From an uncultured bacterium (GTDB lineage Bacteria > Eisenbacteria > RBG-16-71-46 > CAIMUX01), in assembly GCA_946886185.1 (NCBI GenBank), contig CAMPIC010000033.1:1-12244 (forward strand): a stretch of 12,244 nt of DNA, written 5' to 3'. Below, in pieces: positions 6,803-12,244 of the stretch. The translations under genes and the position numbers were made by a program. A model generated the notes under the pieces. That model had not been told where the DNA came from. It was given only the letters and a program-made list of their open reading frames with translations, and did not search any database. Position 1 is the first letter of the stretch. Every line of letters begins with the position of its first letter.

Positions 6803-7468
6803 TCACCCTTCCGTTTTCTTCGAGCCCCTCCCCGTTTTCCGCGCGCGAGGCCGTGCCGCGATATCCATCTTCGTCGCACTCTTCAAACGCGGTTCAGACG
6901 CGCGCTGCTTCCCGCTGCGTGGCGGCTCGGCGCTTTCCCACGGCGTCTCCAAGGCTCCGCTCGAGCGGTTGGCTCGACGAGCCAGGACGAACAGCGCATC
7001 CGACAGGCGATTCAGATAGCGCAACAAGTACGTCCGTTTCACATCCCGACCGAAGGCTTGCACGAGATCCCGTTCCGCCCGGCGTGAAACCGTTCGCGCC
7101 CAGTGCAACGCCGCTCCGGATCGACTTCCTCCCGGCAGGATGAATCGATCCAACGGATCGAGGTCGAGCTCGGTGCGATCGATCAGCTCTTCCAACCATC
7201 CGGTCTCCGCATCGAGAAGCAGCTTCCCGCGCTCTGGATCGGCTGACGCCACCGAGGCGCCCGCGTCGAAGAGCGTGTTCTGGATTCTTCGAAGCGGACT
7301 CGCGATCGAAGGCGAGAGCTCCGGATCCGCCAGCACCATCCCGAGCGCCGCGTTGAGCTCATCGAGCGAGCCCAGCGCGGCGATGCGAGGGTGGTTCTTG
7401 GCGAGCCGGCCTTTGCCGAGGTAGCCCGTGCGTCCGGCGTCTCCCGCCTTCGTGTAGATACGAGCCAT
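6803..7468 (-). CDS. PduO-type ATP:cob(I)alamin adenosyltransferase
   Basis: Transfers the adenosyl group of ATP to cob(I)alamin, making adenosylcobalamin, the cofactor of the reductase encoded just upstream. The family signatures are all present: IYTKAGDAGRTGYLG at residues 4-18 (ATP-binding N-terminus), DELNAALG (36-43), IQNTLFDAGA (62-71), FILPGGSRSGAALHWARTVS then RRAER (109-133), and YLNRLSDALFVLAR (151-164). ATG at 7468 is chosen because the conserved N-terminus starts there and GAGAGGGGA directly precedes it; a longer reading overlaps nrdJ. The gap to the nrdJ stop is only 7 bp, so the two are almost surely one operon. The protein (221 residues) carries a 55-residue tail beyond the core (167-221), rich in Arg and Lys and probably disordered, which is unusual for the family. 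Symbols pduO, cobO and mmaB are all used for relatives, so none is assigned. Confidence 0.93.
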   Translation of the reverse strand: MARIYTKAGDAGRTGYLGKGRLAKNHPRIAALGSLDELNAALGMVLADPELSPSIASPLRRIQNTLFDAGASVASADPERGKLLLDAETGWLEELIDRTELDLDPLDRFILPGGSRSGAALHWARTVSRRAERDLVQAFGRDVKRTYLLRYLNRLSDALFVLARRANRSSGALETPWESAEPPRSGKQRASEPRLKSATKMDIAARPRARKTGRGSKKTEG

Positions 7469-7475
7469 TCCCCTC

Positions 7476-10250
7476 TCAGGAACAACCGTTGGTCGTTCCG
7501 CAGTTGTAACAGCGATAGCAGGAAGCATTCCGCGCCATCAACGAACCGCATTCCGGGCAGGTCGGCGCATCCGCTTCCAGCCGATAGTCGTCGCGCCGCT
7601 CCGCCGGGGTGGACGCCGGACGCTCTTCCGTACGAGCTCCGCTGCCCGGGCCATGGCTCAGCGACGCTTCCTCGAGGGCCGCTTCCCGCGCCGCGCGCGT
7701 CTCTCCTCCCAGGAACTTGAGGGAGAGCCAGCGGAAGATGTAGTCGGCGATCGACTTCGCGATGCGGATGTCGGGATTGGTCGTGATCCCCGACGGTTCG
7801 AACCGCGTGTGGCTGAACTTGTCGCAGAGCGCCTGGAGCGGCACTCCGTACTGGAGCGAGATCGAGATCGCGGTGGCGAAGCAGTCGATCAACCCGCTGA
7901 TCACGCTTCCCTGCTTGGCCATGGTGATGAAGATCTCTCCCGGAGTCCCGTCTTCATAGAGACCCACCGTGAGATATCCCTCGTGCCCCGCGATGGAAAA
8001 CTTGTGCGTGATCGCCTGACGCTCGTCGGGCAGGCGGCGCCGCTGCGGCTCGCGCACCGAGGGCGCCTCGCTCGCCCGAGCCGCAGGCTTTGCCTCCGCG
8101 ATATCCTTCCCGGTGTTGAGCGGCTGCGCGCGCTTGCATCCGTCGCGATAGATCGCGACTGCCTTGAGTCCGCGCTTCCACGCTTCGATGTACACCTGCT
8201 CGATGTCTTCGACTGTCGCCTCGGTGGGCATGTTGACCGTCTTGGAGATCGCGCCCGAAAGGAACGGCTGCGCCGCGCCCATCATCTTGACGTGCCCCAT
8301 GTAGTGGATGCTGCGCGTCCCGTTGCGCGGCCGGAAGGCGCAGTCGAAGATCGGCAGGTGCTCGGGGCGCAGGTGCGGAGCGCCTTCGATCGTCTCCTGC
8401 TCTTCGAGATAGAGGAGGATGTCGCGGCGCTGCTCGGGGCTGTAGCCGAGATACTCGAGCGCCTCGGGAACGGTCTGGTTGACGATCTTGAGGAGACCGC
8501 CTCCCACCAGCTTCTTGTACTTGATGAGCGCGATGTCCGGCTCGATCCCGGTGGTGTCGCAATCCATCATGAACGCGATCGTTCCGGTCGGCGCCAGCAC
8601 CGTCACCTGGGAATTGCGGTAGCCGTGCAAACGGCCCAGCTCTTCCGCCTGCTCCCAGCTCTGGCGAGCGCCCGCGAGGAGCCGTTCCGGGACCAGACCC
8701 GGATCGACGTTGGACACCGCCGCGCGGTGGTTGCGGATCACCTTCAGCATCGGATCGCGATTGACCGGGAAGCCGGGGAACGGTCCGATGGCGGAGGCGA
8801 TCTCCGCGGAACAGGCATACGCCTCGCCGGTCATGAGCGCGGTGATCGCGCCCGCGGTGTGGCGCCCCTCGTCGCTGTCGTAGGGAATTCCGCGCGACAT
8901 CAGATAGGTGCCGAGGTTCGCGTAGCCGAGCCCGAGCGGGCGGAAATCGTGGCTGTTCTCGCCGATCTTCTCGGTCGGGTACGACGCGGAGTCGACGATG
9001 ATCTCCTGCGCCAGGATCATGATCCGCACCGCGTGACGGAAGGCGTCGACGTCGAGATCCCCGGTGGGCGTGCGGAACTTCATGAGATTGAGGCTCGAGA
9101 GGTTGCACGCCGTGTCGTTCAGGAACATGTACTCGCTGCACGGATTCGACGCGTAGATGCGATCGGTGTTCGCGCAGGTGTGCCAGTTGTTGATGGTGGT
9201 GTCGAACTGCACGCCCGGATCGCCGCACTGCCAGGCCGCCTGCGAGATCTCACGGAAGAGATGGCGCGCGCGATAGGACTGGAACGGCTCCTGGCTGCGG
9301 ACCGCGCGCGTCCACCAGACCGCGTCCTCCTCGACGGCGCGCATGAACTCGTCCGTCACGCGCACGGAGTTGTTGCTGTTCTGGAAGAAGACGCTCGAGT
9401 AGGCGGGGCCGTCGATCGCGGAGTCGTAGCCCGCCTCGATCAGCTTCCAGGCCTTCTGCTCCTCGTCCGCCTTGCAGCGGATGTAGTCCTCGATGTCCGG
9501 GTGATCGATGTCGAGGATCACCATCTTGGCGGCGCGGCGCGTCTTTCCGCCGGACTTGATGACGCCGGCGAACGCGTCATAGCCGCGCATGAAGGAGACC
9601 GGACCGGACGCGGTGCCGCCTCCCGAAAGCGGTTCCCGCGACGAGCGGATCGCGGAGAAGTTCGTGCCGGAGCCGGAACCCCACTTGAACAGCATCCCTT
9701 CGGTCTTGGCCAGCTCCAGGATCGACTCCATGTTGTCCTGCACGGAATTGATGAAGCACGCGGAGCACTGCGGCCTCTCTTCGATGCCGACGTTGAACCA
9801 GACCGGGGAATTGAACGCGGCCTTCTGATGGAGGAGCAGATGGGCGAGCTCTCCCTGGAAGGCATCTCCGTCGGCCTGCGTCTCGAAGTAACCCTGCTCG
9901 CGTCCCCAGCCGGTGATGGTGTCGACCACGCGGCCGATCAGCTGGCGGACCGAGGACTCCCGTTCGGGGCTCCCGACCGAGCCGTGAAAGTATTTGGAGA
10001 CGACGACGTTCGTCGCCATCTGCGACCAGAAGGAAGGCGTCTCCACGCCTGCCTGTTCGAAGAGGACTTCGCCCCGATCGTTGGTGAGGGTGGCGGTCCG
10101 GAGCTCCCAGACCACCTCATCGAACGGATGCATTCCGGGACGGGTGAATCTACGCGCTATCCTCAGTCCGCGCCGAACCGTCGGTCCCGCGCCGTAGCGA
10201 TCCGATCCATAACCTGGATCGATGTCGCTTCTCGAGTCCATTCGAGCCAT
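7476..10250 (-). CDS. nrdJ: Adenosylcobalamin-dependent (class II) ribonucleotide reductase
   Basis: Reduces ribonucleotides to deoxyribonucleotides in the cytoplasm, using adenosylcobalamin to make the active-site thiyl radical, so it works with or without oxygen. Of 924 residues the catalytic barrel shows the hallmark NPCSE with the radical cysteine Cys371 and Glu373, the first redox cysteine in PQCSACFINS (Cys165), and its partner in NDTACNLSSLNL (Cys382). Residues about 744-850 form a TSCPD domain. The C-terminus has the cysteine-rich redox tail CPECG...CYRCYNCG...C (Cys898, 901, 911, 914, 917, 923) that re-reduces the active site. The start is set at ATG 10250, with GGGAG about seven bases upstream; the same frame is open to 10370 (Met codons at 10268 and 10370) without a site. 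Met44 of that longer frame (10241) is also possible. The adenosyltransferase gene follows in the same operon, and two NrdR boxes lie upstream. Confidence 0.97.
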   Translation of the reverse strand: MARMDSRSDIDPGYGSDRYGAGPTVRRGLRIARRFTRPGMHPFDEVVWELRTATLTNDRGEVLFEQAGVETPSFWSQMATNVVVSKYFHGSVGSPERESSVRQLIGRVVDTITGWGREQGYFETQADGDAFQGELAHLLLHQKAAFNSPVWFNVGIEERPQCSACFINSVQDNMESILELAKTEGMLFKWGSGSGTNFSAIRSSREPLSGGGTASGPVSFMRGYDAFAGVIKSGGKTRRAAKMVILDIDHPDIEDYIRCKADEEQKAWKLIEAGYDSAIDGPAYSSVFFQNSNNSVRVTDEFMRAVEEDAVWWTRAVRSQEPFQSYRARHLFREISQAAWQCGDPGVQFDTTINNWHTCANTDRIYASNPCSEYMFLNDTACNLSSLNLMKFRTPTGDLDVDAFRHAVRIMILAQEIIVDSASYPTEKIGENSHDFRPLGLGYANLGTYLMSRGIPYDSDEGRHTAGAITALMTGEAYACSAEIASAIGPFPGFPVNRDPMLKVIRNHRAAVSNVDPGLVPERLLAGARQSWEQAEELGRLHGYRNSQVTVLAPTGTIAFMMDCDTTGIEPDIALIKYKKLVGGGLLKIVNQTVPEALEYLGYSPEQRRDILLYLEEQETIEGAPHLRPEHLPIFDCAFRPRNGTRSIHYMGHVKMMGAAQPFLSGAISKTVNMPTEATVEDIEQVYIEAWKRGLKAVAIYRDGCKRAQPLNTGKDIAEAKPAARASEAPSVREPQRRRLPDERQAITHKFSIAGHEGYLTVGLYEDGTPGEIFITMAKQGSVISGLIDCFATAISISLQYGVPLQALCDKFSHTRFEPSGITTNPDIRIAKSIADYIFRWLSLKFLGGETRAAREAALEEASLSHGPGSGARTEERPASTPAERRDDYRLEADAPTCPECGSLMARNASCYRCYNCGTTNGCS

Positions 10251-10361
10251 GCTCGATCTCCCTGCCATTGAATGGCGCAACTGATTGCTGACGAAAAGGG
10301 TCGGTGGAAGCGTACACCTTTGGACGGTCCCACGGTGTTCGGCACTGACGAAGTGAGCGAC

Positions 10362-10377
10362 CCAGCACATCTAGTGG
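10362..10377. promoter_or_regulatory. NrdR box, downstream site
   Basis: CCAGCACATCTAGTGG fits the NrdR-box consensus acaCwAtATaTwGtgt at 5 of 6 strongly conserved positions; the first conserved C is G. Read on the minus strand, CACTAGATGTGCTG is identical to the second box at 11 of 14 positions. It lies just after the predicted transcription start of nrdJ and is centred 32 bp from the other box. Confidence 0.6.
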
Positions 10378-10387
10378 GCCGCGGAGA

Positions 10388-10417
10388 AACTTAGCACTAC
10401 ATGTGGAGCTTTGCCAA
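10388..10417 (-). promoter_or_regulatory. Predicted sigma-70-type promoter of nrdJ
   Basis: On the minus strand TTGGCA (10417-10412) and TAAGTT (10393-10388) are 18 bp apart, with 4 of 6 matches each to TTGACA and TATAAT. Transcription would start near 10381, giving a 5' leader of about 130 nt. A short hairpin, GCCAT-TCA-ATGGC (10276-10264), lies just before the nrdJ ribosome site. Support comes mainly from the NrdR boxes positioned on it. Confidence 0.5.
10394..10409. promoter_or_regulatory. NrdR box, promoter-spacer site
   Basis: GCACTACATGTGGAGC matches all six strongly conserved positions of the NrdR-box consensus. The 16-bp gap to the other box (10378-10393) gives the three-helical-turn spacing typical of NrdR targets. 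It lies wholly between the predicted -35 and -10 elements, so bound NrdR would block the nrdJ promoter when deoxynucleotide levels are high. No nrdR gene is in the window. Confidence 0.65.
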
Positions 10418-10507
10418 GGAATTTGCGAAGAGCGGCGCGCCAAAGATCGTCACGTAGCCGGAAACGATTGCTCGAATTGAATTTGAGCGCGATAAAAAAT
10501 CAATCGA

Positions 10508-11404
10508 TCAGTTTTCTTCCTCCAGCTCTCCCGACTGAAGGAGGCGGATGAACTGCTCCATGATCTGCGGCCGCTCCCGCCCCTTGCGCACCAGGATTCC
10601 GAGATTGCGGTGCAGCCCGCCTTTGGAAAACGGGATGGCCCTGAGAGTTCCAGCGCGCACCTCGGTGCGGACGCTGACCATTGGAACGATGGAGATCCCG
10701 GTTCCGACTTCGACCGCGCGTTTGATCGTCTCGATGTTGTCGAATTCCATGATCACGTCGACGGAGCACCCGTGCACGCGCAGGAGTCGGTCGATCGCCC
10801 GCCGCGTGGGCACGTCCCGCTCAAACGCGATGAACGGCTGCCGAGCGAGCTGCTCGACCTCGACCTTGTCGAGGCGCGCCAGGTCGTTCTCGGGAGGCGT
10901 GATCACCACCAGCGTGTCCTGGCGGAACGGCAGGATTTCCAGGCCGGAGCGCCGCACGGGATAGGCGACGATTCCCAGATCGACGATCCCGGTGCTGACG
11001 TCCTCGTAGATGCGGTTCGAACGGCTGTATTCCAGGCGCACGTTCGCGGAGGCGTAGCGGCGCATGAACGTGGTCAGATAAGGGGGGAGCTCGTGGAGGC
11101 CCACGCTGTAGACGGTCGCCACCCGAAGCGTGCCCACGATCGAATTGGACAGCACCTCGAGCCGGTTCTCCATCGCCACGAACGACTCGAGGATCTCCTT
11201 CGCCCCGCGATAGAGCACGTCCCCCGCCTGCGTGGGCGTGAGGGTGCGCTTTCCCCGCTCGATGAGTTTGCGGTGATACCGCTCCTCGAGGCTGCGCACC
11301 TGCTGACTGACCGCCGACTGCGAGATGTAGTTGAGGCTCGCTGCCTTGGAGAAGCTGCGGGTCTCCAGGATATCGCAAAAGATCTTGAGAGTTTCGATCT
11401 GCAT
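10508..11404 (-). CDS. LysR-family transcriptional regulator
   Basis: A full-length LysR-type regulator (298 residues, normal for the family). The N-terminal winged helix-turn-helix (about 1-60) includes FSKAASLNYISQSAVSQQVR (residues 18-37) and the typical TLTPTQAG that starts the linker helix. Residues about 90-290 form the periplasmic-binding-protein-like effector domain, including GTLRVATVYSVG, IVDLGIVAYPV and VGTGISIVPMVS, the last being a common family signature. The effector and targets cannot be read from the sequence. ATG at 11404 has only a weak purine-rich GGGGCCGGGA upstream. Unlike many LysR genes it is not divergent from an obvious target: nrdJ lies downstream on the same strand, with its own promoter, and mtaB diverges 304 bp away. 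An AT-rich island with an LTTR-type box lies 73 bp upstream, suggesting self-regulation. Confidence 0.92.
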   Translation of the reverse strand: MQIETLKIFCDILETRSFSKAASLNYISQSAVSQQVRSLEERYHRKLIERGKRTLTPTQAGDVLYRGAKEILESFVAMENRLEVLSNSIVGTLRVATVYSVGLHELPPYLTTFMRRYASANVRLEYSRSNRIYEDVSTGIVDLGIVAYPVRRSGLEILPFRQDTLVVITPPENDLARLDKVEVEQLARQPFIAFERDVPTRRAIDRLLRVHGCSVDVIMEFDNIETIKRAVEVGTGISIVPMVSVRTEVRAGTLRAIPFSKGGLHRNLGILVRKGRERPQIMEQFIRLLQSGELEEEN

Positions 11405-11476
11405 TCCCGGCCCCTTGCGCGTTCCAGTCCAGTCCCCGATAAGGAACCCTAATCAAATCGCCTGGTTCGTAACTAT

Positions 11477-11491
11477 ATTATCTACTGTAAT
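11477..11491. promoter_or_regulatory. LTTR-type binding box
   Basis: ATTA-N7-TAAT (ATTATCTACTGTAAT) is a dyad that contains T-N11-A, the core of LysR-type regulator sites. It is embedded in an unusually AT-rich stretch for this genome, 73 bp upstream of the LysR-type gene's start codon, where autoregulatory sites commonly lie. Confidence 0.4.
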
Positions 11492-11501
11492 GCAATCGCT
11501 G

Positions 11502-11546
11502 GCATCCCCCAAGCAGGATCGGCGGGGTCCGTCCCCGCCGGGATGC
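11502..11546. other. Nested hairpin, candidate structured RNA element
   Basis: GCATCCC (11502-11508) pairs with GGGATGC (11540-11546), and inside it GGCGGGG (11521-11527) pairs with CCCCGCC (11533-11539) around a 5-nt loop. The two 7-bp stems abut on the 3' side and are separated by a 12-nt bulge on the 5' side. No T run follows on either strand, so it is not a standard terminator. Confidence 0.45.
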
Positions 11547-11602
11547 ACTAGACTGCCGCTTCGAACCTGATCGCGGCGGGGTCGCCGAACACGCCGAGGA
11601 AC

Positions 11603-11686
11603 CGTCGCGAGGAGCGCGTCGCGGGGAGCACGTCGCGAGGAGCGCGTCGCGAGGAGTGCGTCGCGGGGAGCACGTCGCGAGGAAAG
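11603..11686. repeat. Six tandem 14-bp repeats in the mtaB leader
   Basis: Six head-to-tail copies share the consensus CGTCGCGRGGAGYR, starting at 11603, 11617, 11631, 11645, 11659 and 11673. Copies 2 and 5 are identical (CGTCGCGGGGAGCA), copies 1 and 3 are identical (CGTCGCGAGGAGCG), and copy 6 ends GAAAG, so a 42-bp higher-order period is visible. A degraded copy may precede them (11590-11602). Each unit contains a Shine-Dalgarno-like GGAG. The array ends 22 bp before the TTG start of mtaB, and because 14 is not a multiple of three it is unlikely to code. Confidence 0.85.
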
Positions 11687-11708
11687 CATCCATGACCCGG
11701 AGGAGCCG

Positions 11709-12244
11709 TTGAAGCAGACCGATCCAGCCGACCGCGCGCGCCGGCGCACCGTCTCGGTGCACGCGCTCGGGTGCAAGGCGAATCTGGAGGAGATGGAGTG
11801 TCTCCTCAGCCAGCTCGCCGATGCCGGGTACGAGGTCGTGCGCTTCGGAGAGCCGGCCGACTGGACGATCGTCAACACCTGCACCGTGACCGGAGCCGCG
11901 GACTCCGACAGCCGCCAATTCTTGCGGCGCGCGGCCGCGCGCTCGGGACGCGTCGTGGCCACGGGATGTCTCGCGCAGCGCAGTCCGGACGCGCTCGCAT
12001 CGCTGGAGGGAGTCTCCTGGGTGGTCGGCAACCAGGAGAAGCCGGACCTCGCGCAGTGGATCCTCGACACCGACTCCGCCGGATCCGATCCTCTGGGCCG
12101 TTTCGCACGCGAATCCAACGGCTCTCATGGTTCCGCGGGCGGGCGTGAGTCCGGTGCGTCGCACGGTCCCTCGCACGGGTCCGATCTCGCGCTCGGCGGA
12201 CGCGCGACGCATTACCTCGACGCCGAAGGCAGGCGCGACAACTA
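11709..12244 (+). CDS. mtaB: MtaB-type tRNA t6A37 methylthiotransferase, 5' part
   Basis: Radical-SAM methylthiotransferase predicted to convert N6-threonylcarbamoyladenosine 37 of tRNA to its 2-methylthio form. Only the first 178 residues are in the window; the reading is open at the right edge. The N-terminal MTTase domain is clear: SVHALGCKANLEEMECL (Cys22), DWTIVNTCTVTGAADSDSR (Cys58) and VVATGCLAQRSPDAL (Cys87), the three ligands of the auxiliary 4Fe-4S cluster, then GVSWVVGNQEK. The CKAN and NTCTVT forms favour MtaB over MiaB or RimO, though the radical-SAM CxxxCxxC lies beyond the edge. The start is TTG at 11709, preceded by GGAGGAG (11699-11705); no in-frame ATG exists before the conserved core. 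After about residue 118 comes a Ser/Gly/His-rich stretch of some 50 residues, longer than the usual linker. Confidence 0.88.
   Translation, partial: MKQTDPADRARRRTVSVHALGCKANLEEMECLLSQLADAGYEVVRFGEPADWTIVNTCTVTGAADSDSRQFLRRAAARSGRVVATGCLAQRSPDALASLEGVSWVVGNQEKPDLAQWILDTDSAGSDPLGRFARESNGSHGSAGGRESGASHGPSHGSDLALGGRATHYLDAEGRRDN

Larger units (their letters stand above)
11405..11708. other. Divergent region between the lysR-type gene and mtaB
   Basis: This 304-bp gap contains, in order, an AT-rich island (about 11448-11495) with an LTTR-type dyad, a 45-nt nested hairpin (11502-11546), a G+C-rich spacer, six 14-bp tandem repeats (11603-11686), and the mtaB ribosome site GGAGGAG (11699-11705). 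TATATT at 11474-11479 could be a -10 for rightward transcription, but no matching -35 was seen. Confidence 0.6.

Noticed and set aside
6483..6806. Small genes in the convergent gap
   Set aside because: The open frames lack ribosome sites, overlap neighbouring gene ends and have Arg/Ser-rich shadow composition.
7653..10271. 872-residue plus-strand open frame opposite nrdJ
   Set aside because: It is antisense to a clearly conserved reductase; its composition reflects codon bias on the opposite strand and no domain is seen.
10491..10500. Intrinsic terminator of the LysR-type gene
   Set aside because: There is a run of six T on the minus strand just after the stop, but only a 3-4 bp stem can form before it.
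10251..10507. Cobalamin riboswitch upstream of nrdJ
   Set aside because: The operon depends on B12, so I looked for the conserved B12-box core and surrounding stems on the minus strand and saw neither. The region is better explained by NrdR boxes and a promoter.
11603..11686. CRISPR array
   Set aside because: The units are 14 bp and directly tandem with no spacers.

Overview
This is a high-G+C bacterial chromosome segment (about two thirds G+C by eye). Genes have clear Shine-Dalgarno sites, some probable TTG starts, and short mostly structured intergenic gaps. It encodes an adenosylcobalamin-dependent ribonucleotide reductase, a sigma-54 activator, a TlpA-like redox lipoprotein or periplasmic protein and an MtaB-type tRNA methylthiotransferase. 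This suits a free-living high-G+C bacterium outside the well-known model groups; a candidate phylum such as Eisenbacteria is possible, but that is inference, because nothing in the window fixes the phylum. No mobile element, CRISPR array, rRNA or tRNA was seen.

Layout, left to right. A short repeated hairpin region (3-32) precedes a SuhB-like inositol monophosphatase (46-879, +). A 68-residue protein of unknown function (1087-1293, +) follows. It converges, across a 13-bp perfect hairpin (1339-1379), on a secreted lipoprotein with a DUF11-like beta domain (1399-2094, -). Upstream of that lies a TPR plus thioredoxin (WCGPC) exported protein (2420-3931, -).

A 347-bp divergent region separates the TPR-thioredoxin gene from a sigma-54 enhancer-binding activator (4279-6486, +). 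It holds a perfect 15-bp palindrome (3999-4013) and a very good -24/-12 sigma-54 promoter (4180-4196) pointing into the activator gene. The activator's first 390 or so residues are not a standard receiver, PAS or GAF domain; they look like degenerate TPR-type helices. A self-activating sigma-54 circuit, perhaps also controlling the redox protein, is the most interesting reading of this part.

The second half holds a B12-linked nucleotide module on the minus strand: class II ribonucleotide reductase nrdJ (7476-10250) followed 7 bp later by a PduO-type cobalamin adenosyltransferase (6803-7468), which makes the reductase's cofactor. Upstream of nrdJ two NrdR-box-like sites are centred 32 bp apart; one lies exactly between a -35 and a -10 element, so NrdR repression is predicted. 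A LysR-type regulator (10508-11404, -) sits upstream, with an LTTR-type box in an AT-rich island.

The right end carries a 45-nt nested hairpin (11502-11546), six tandem 14-bp repeats (11603-11686), and the 5' part of mtaB, which appears to start at TTG (11709) and runs off the window.
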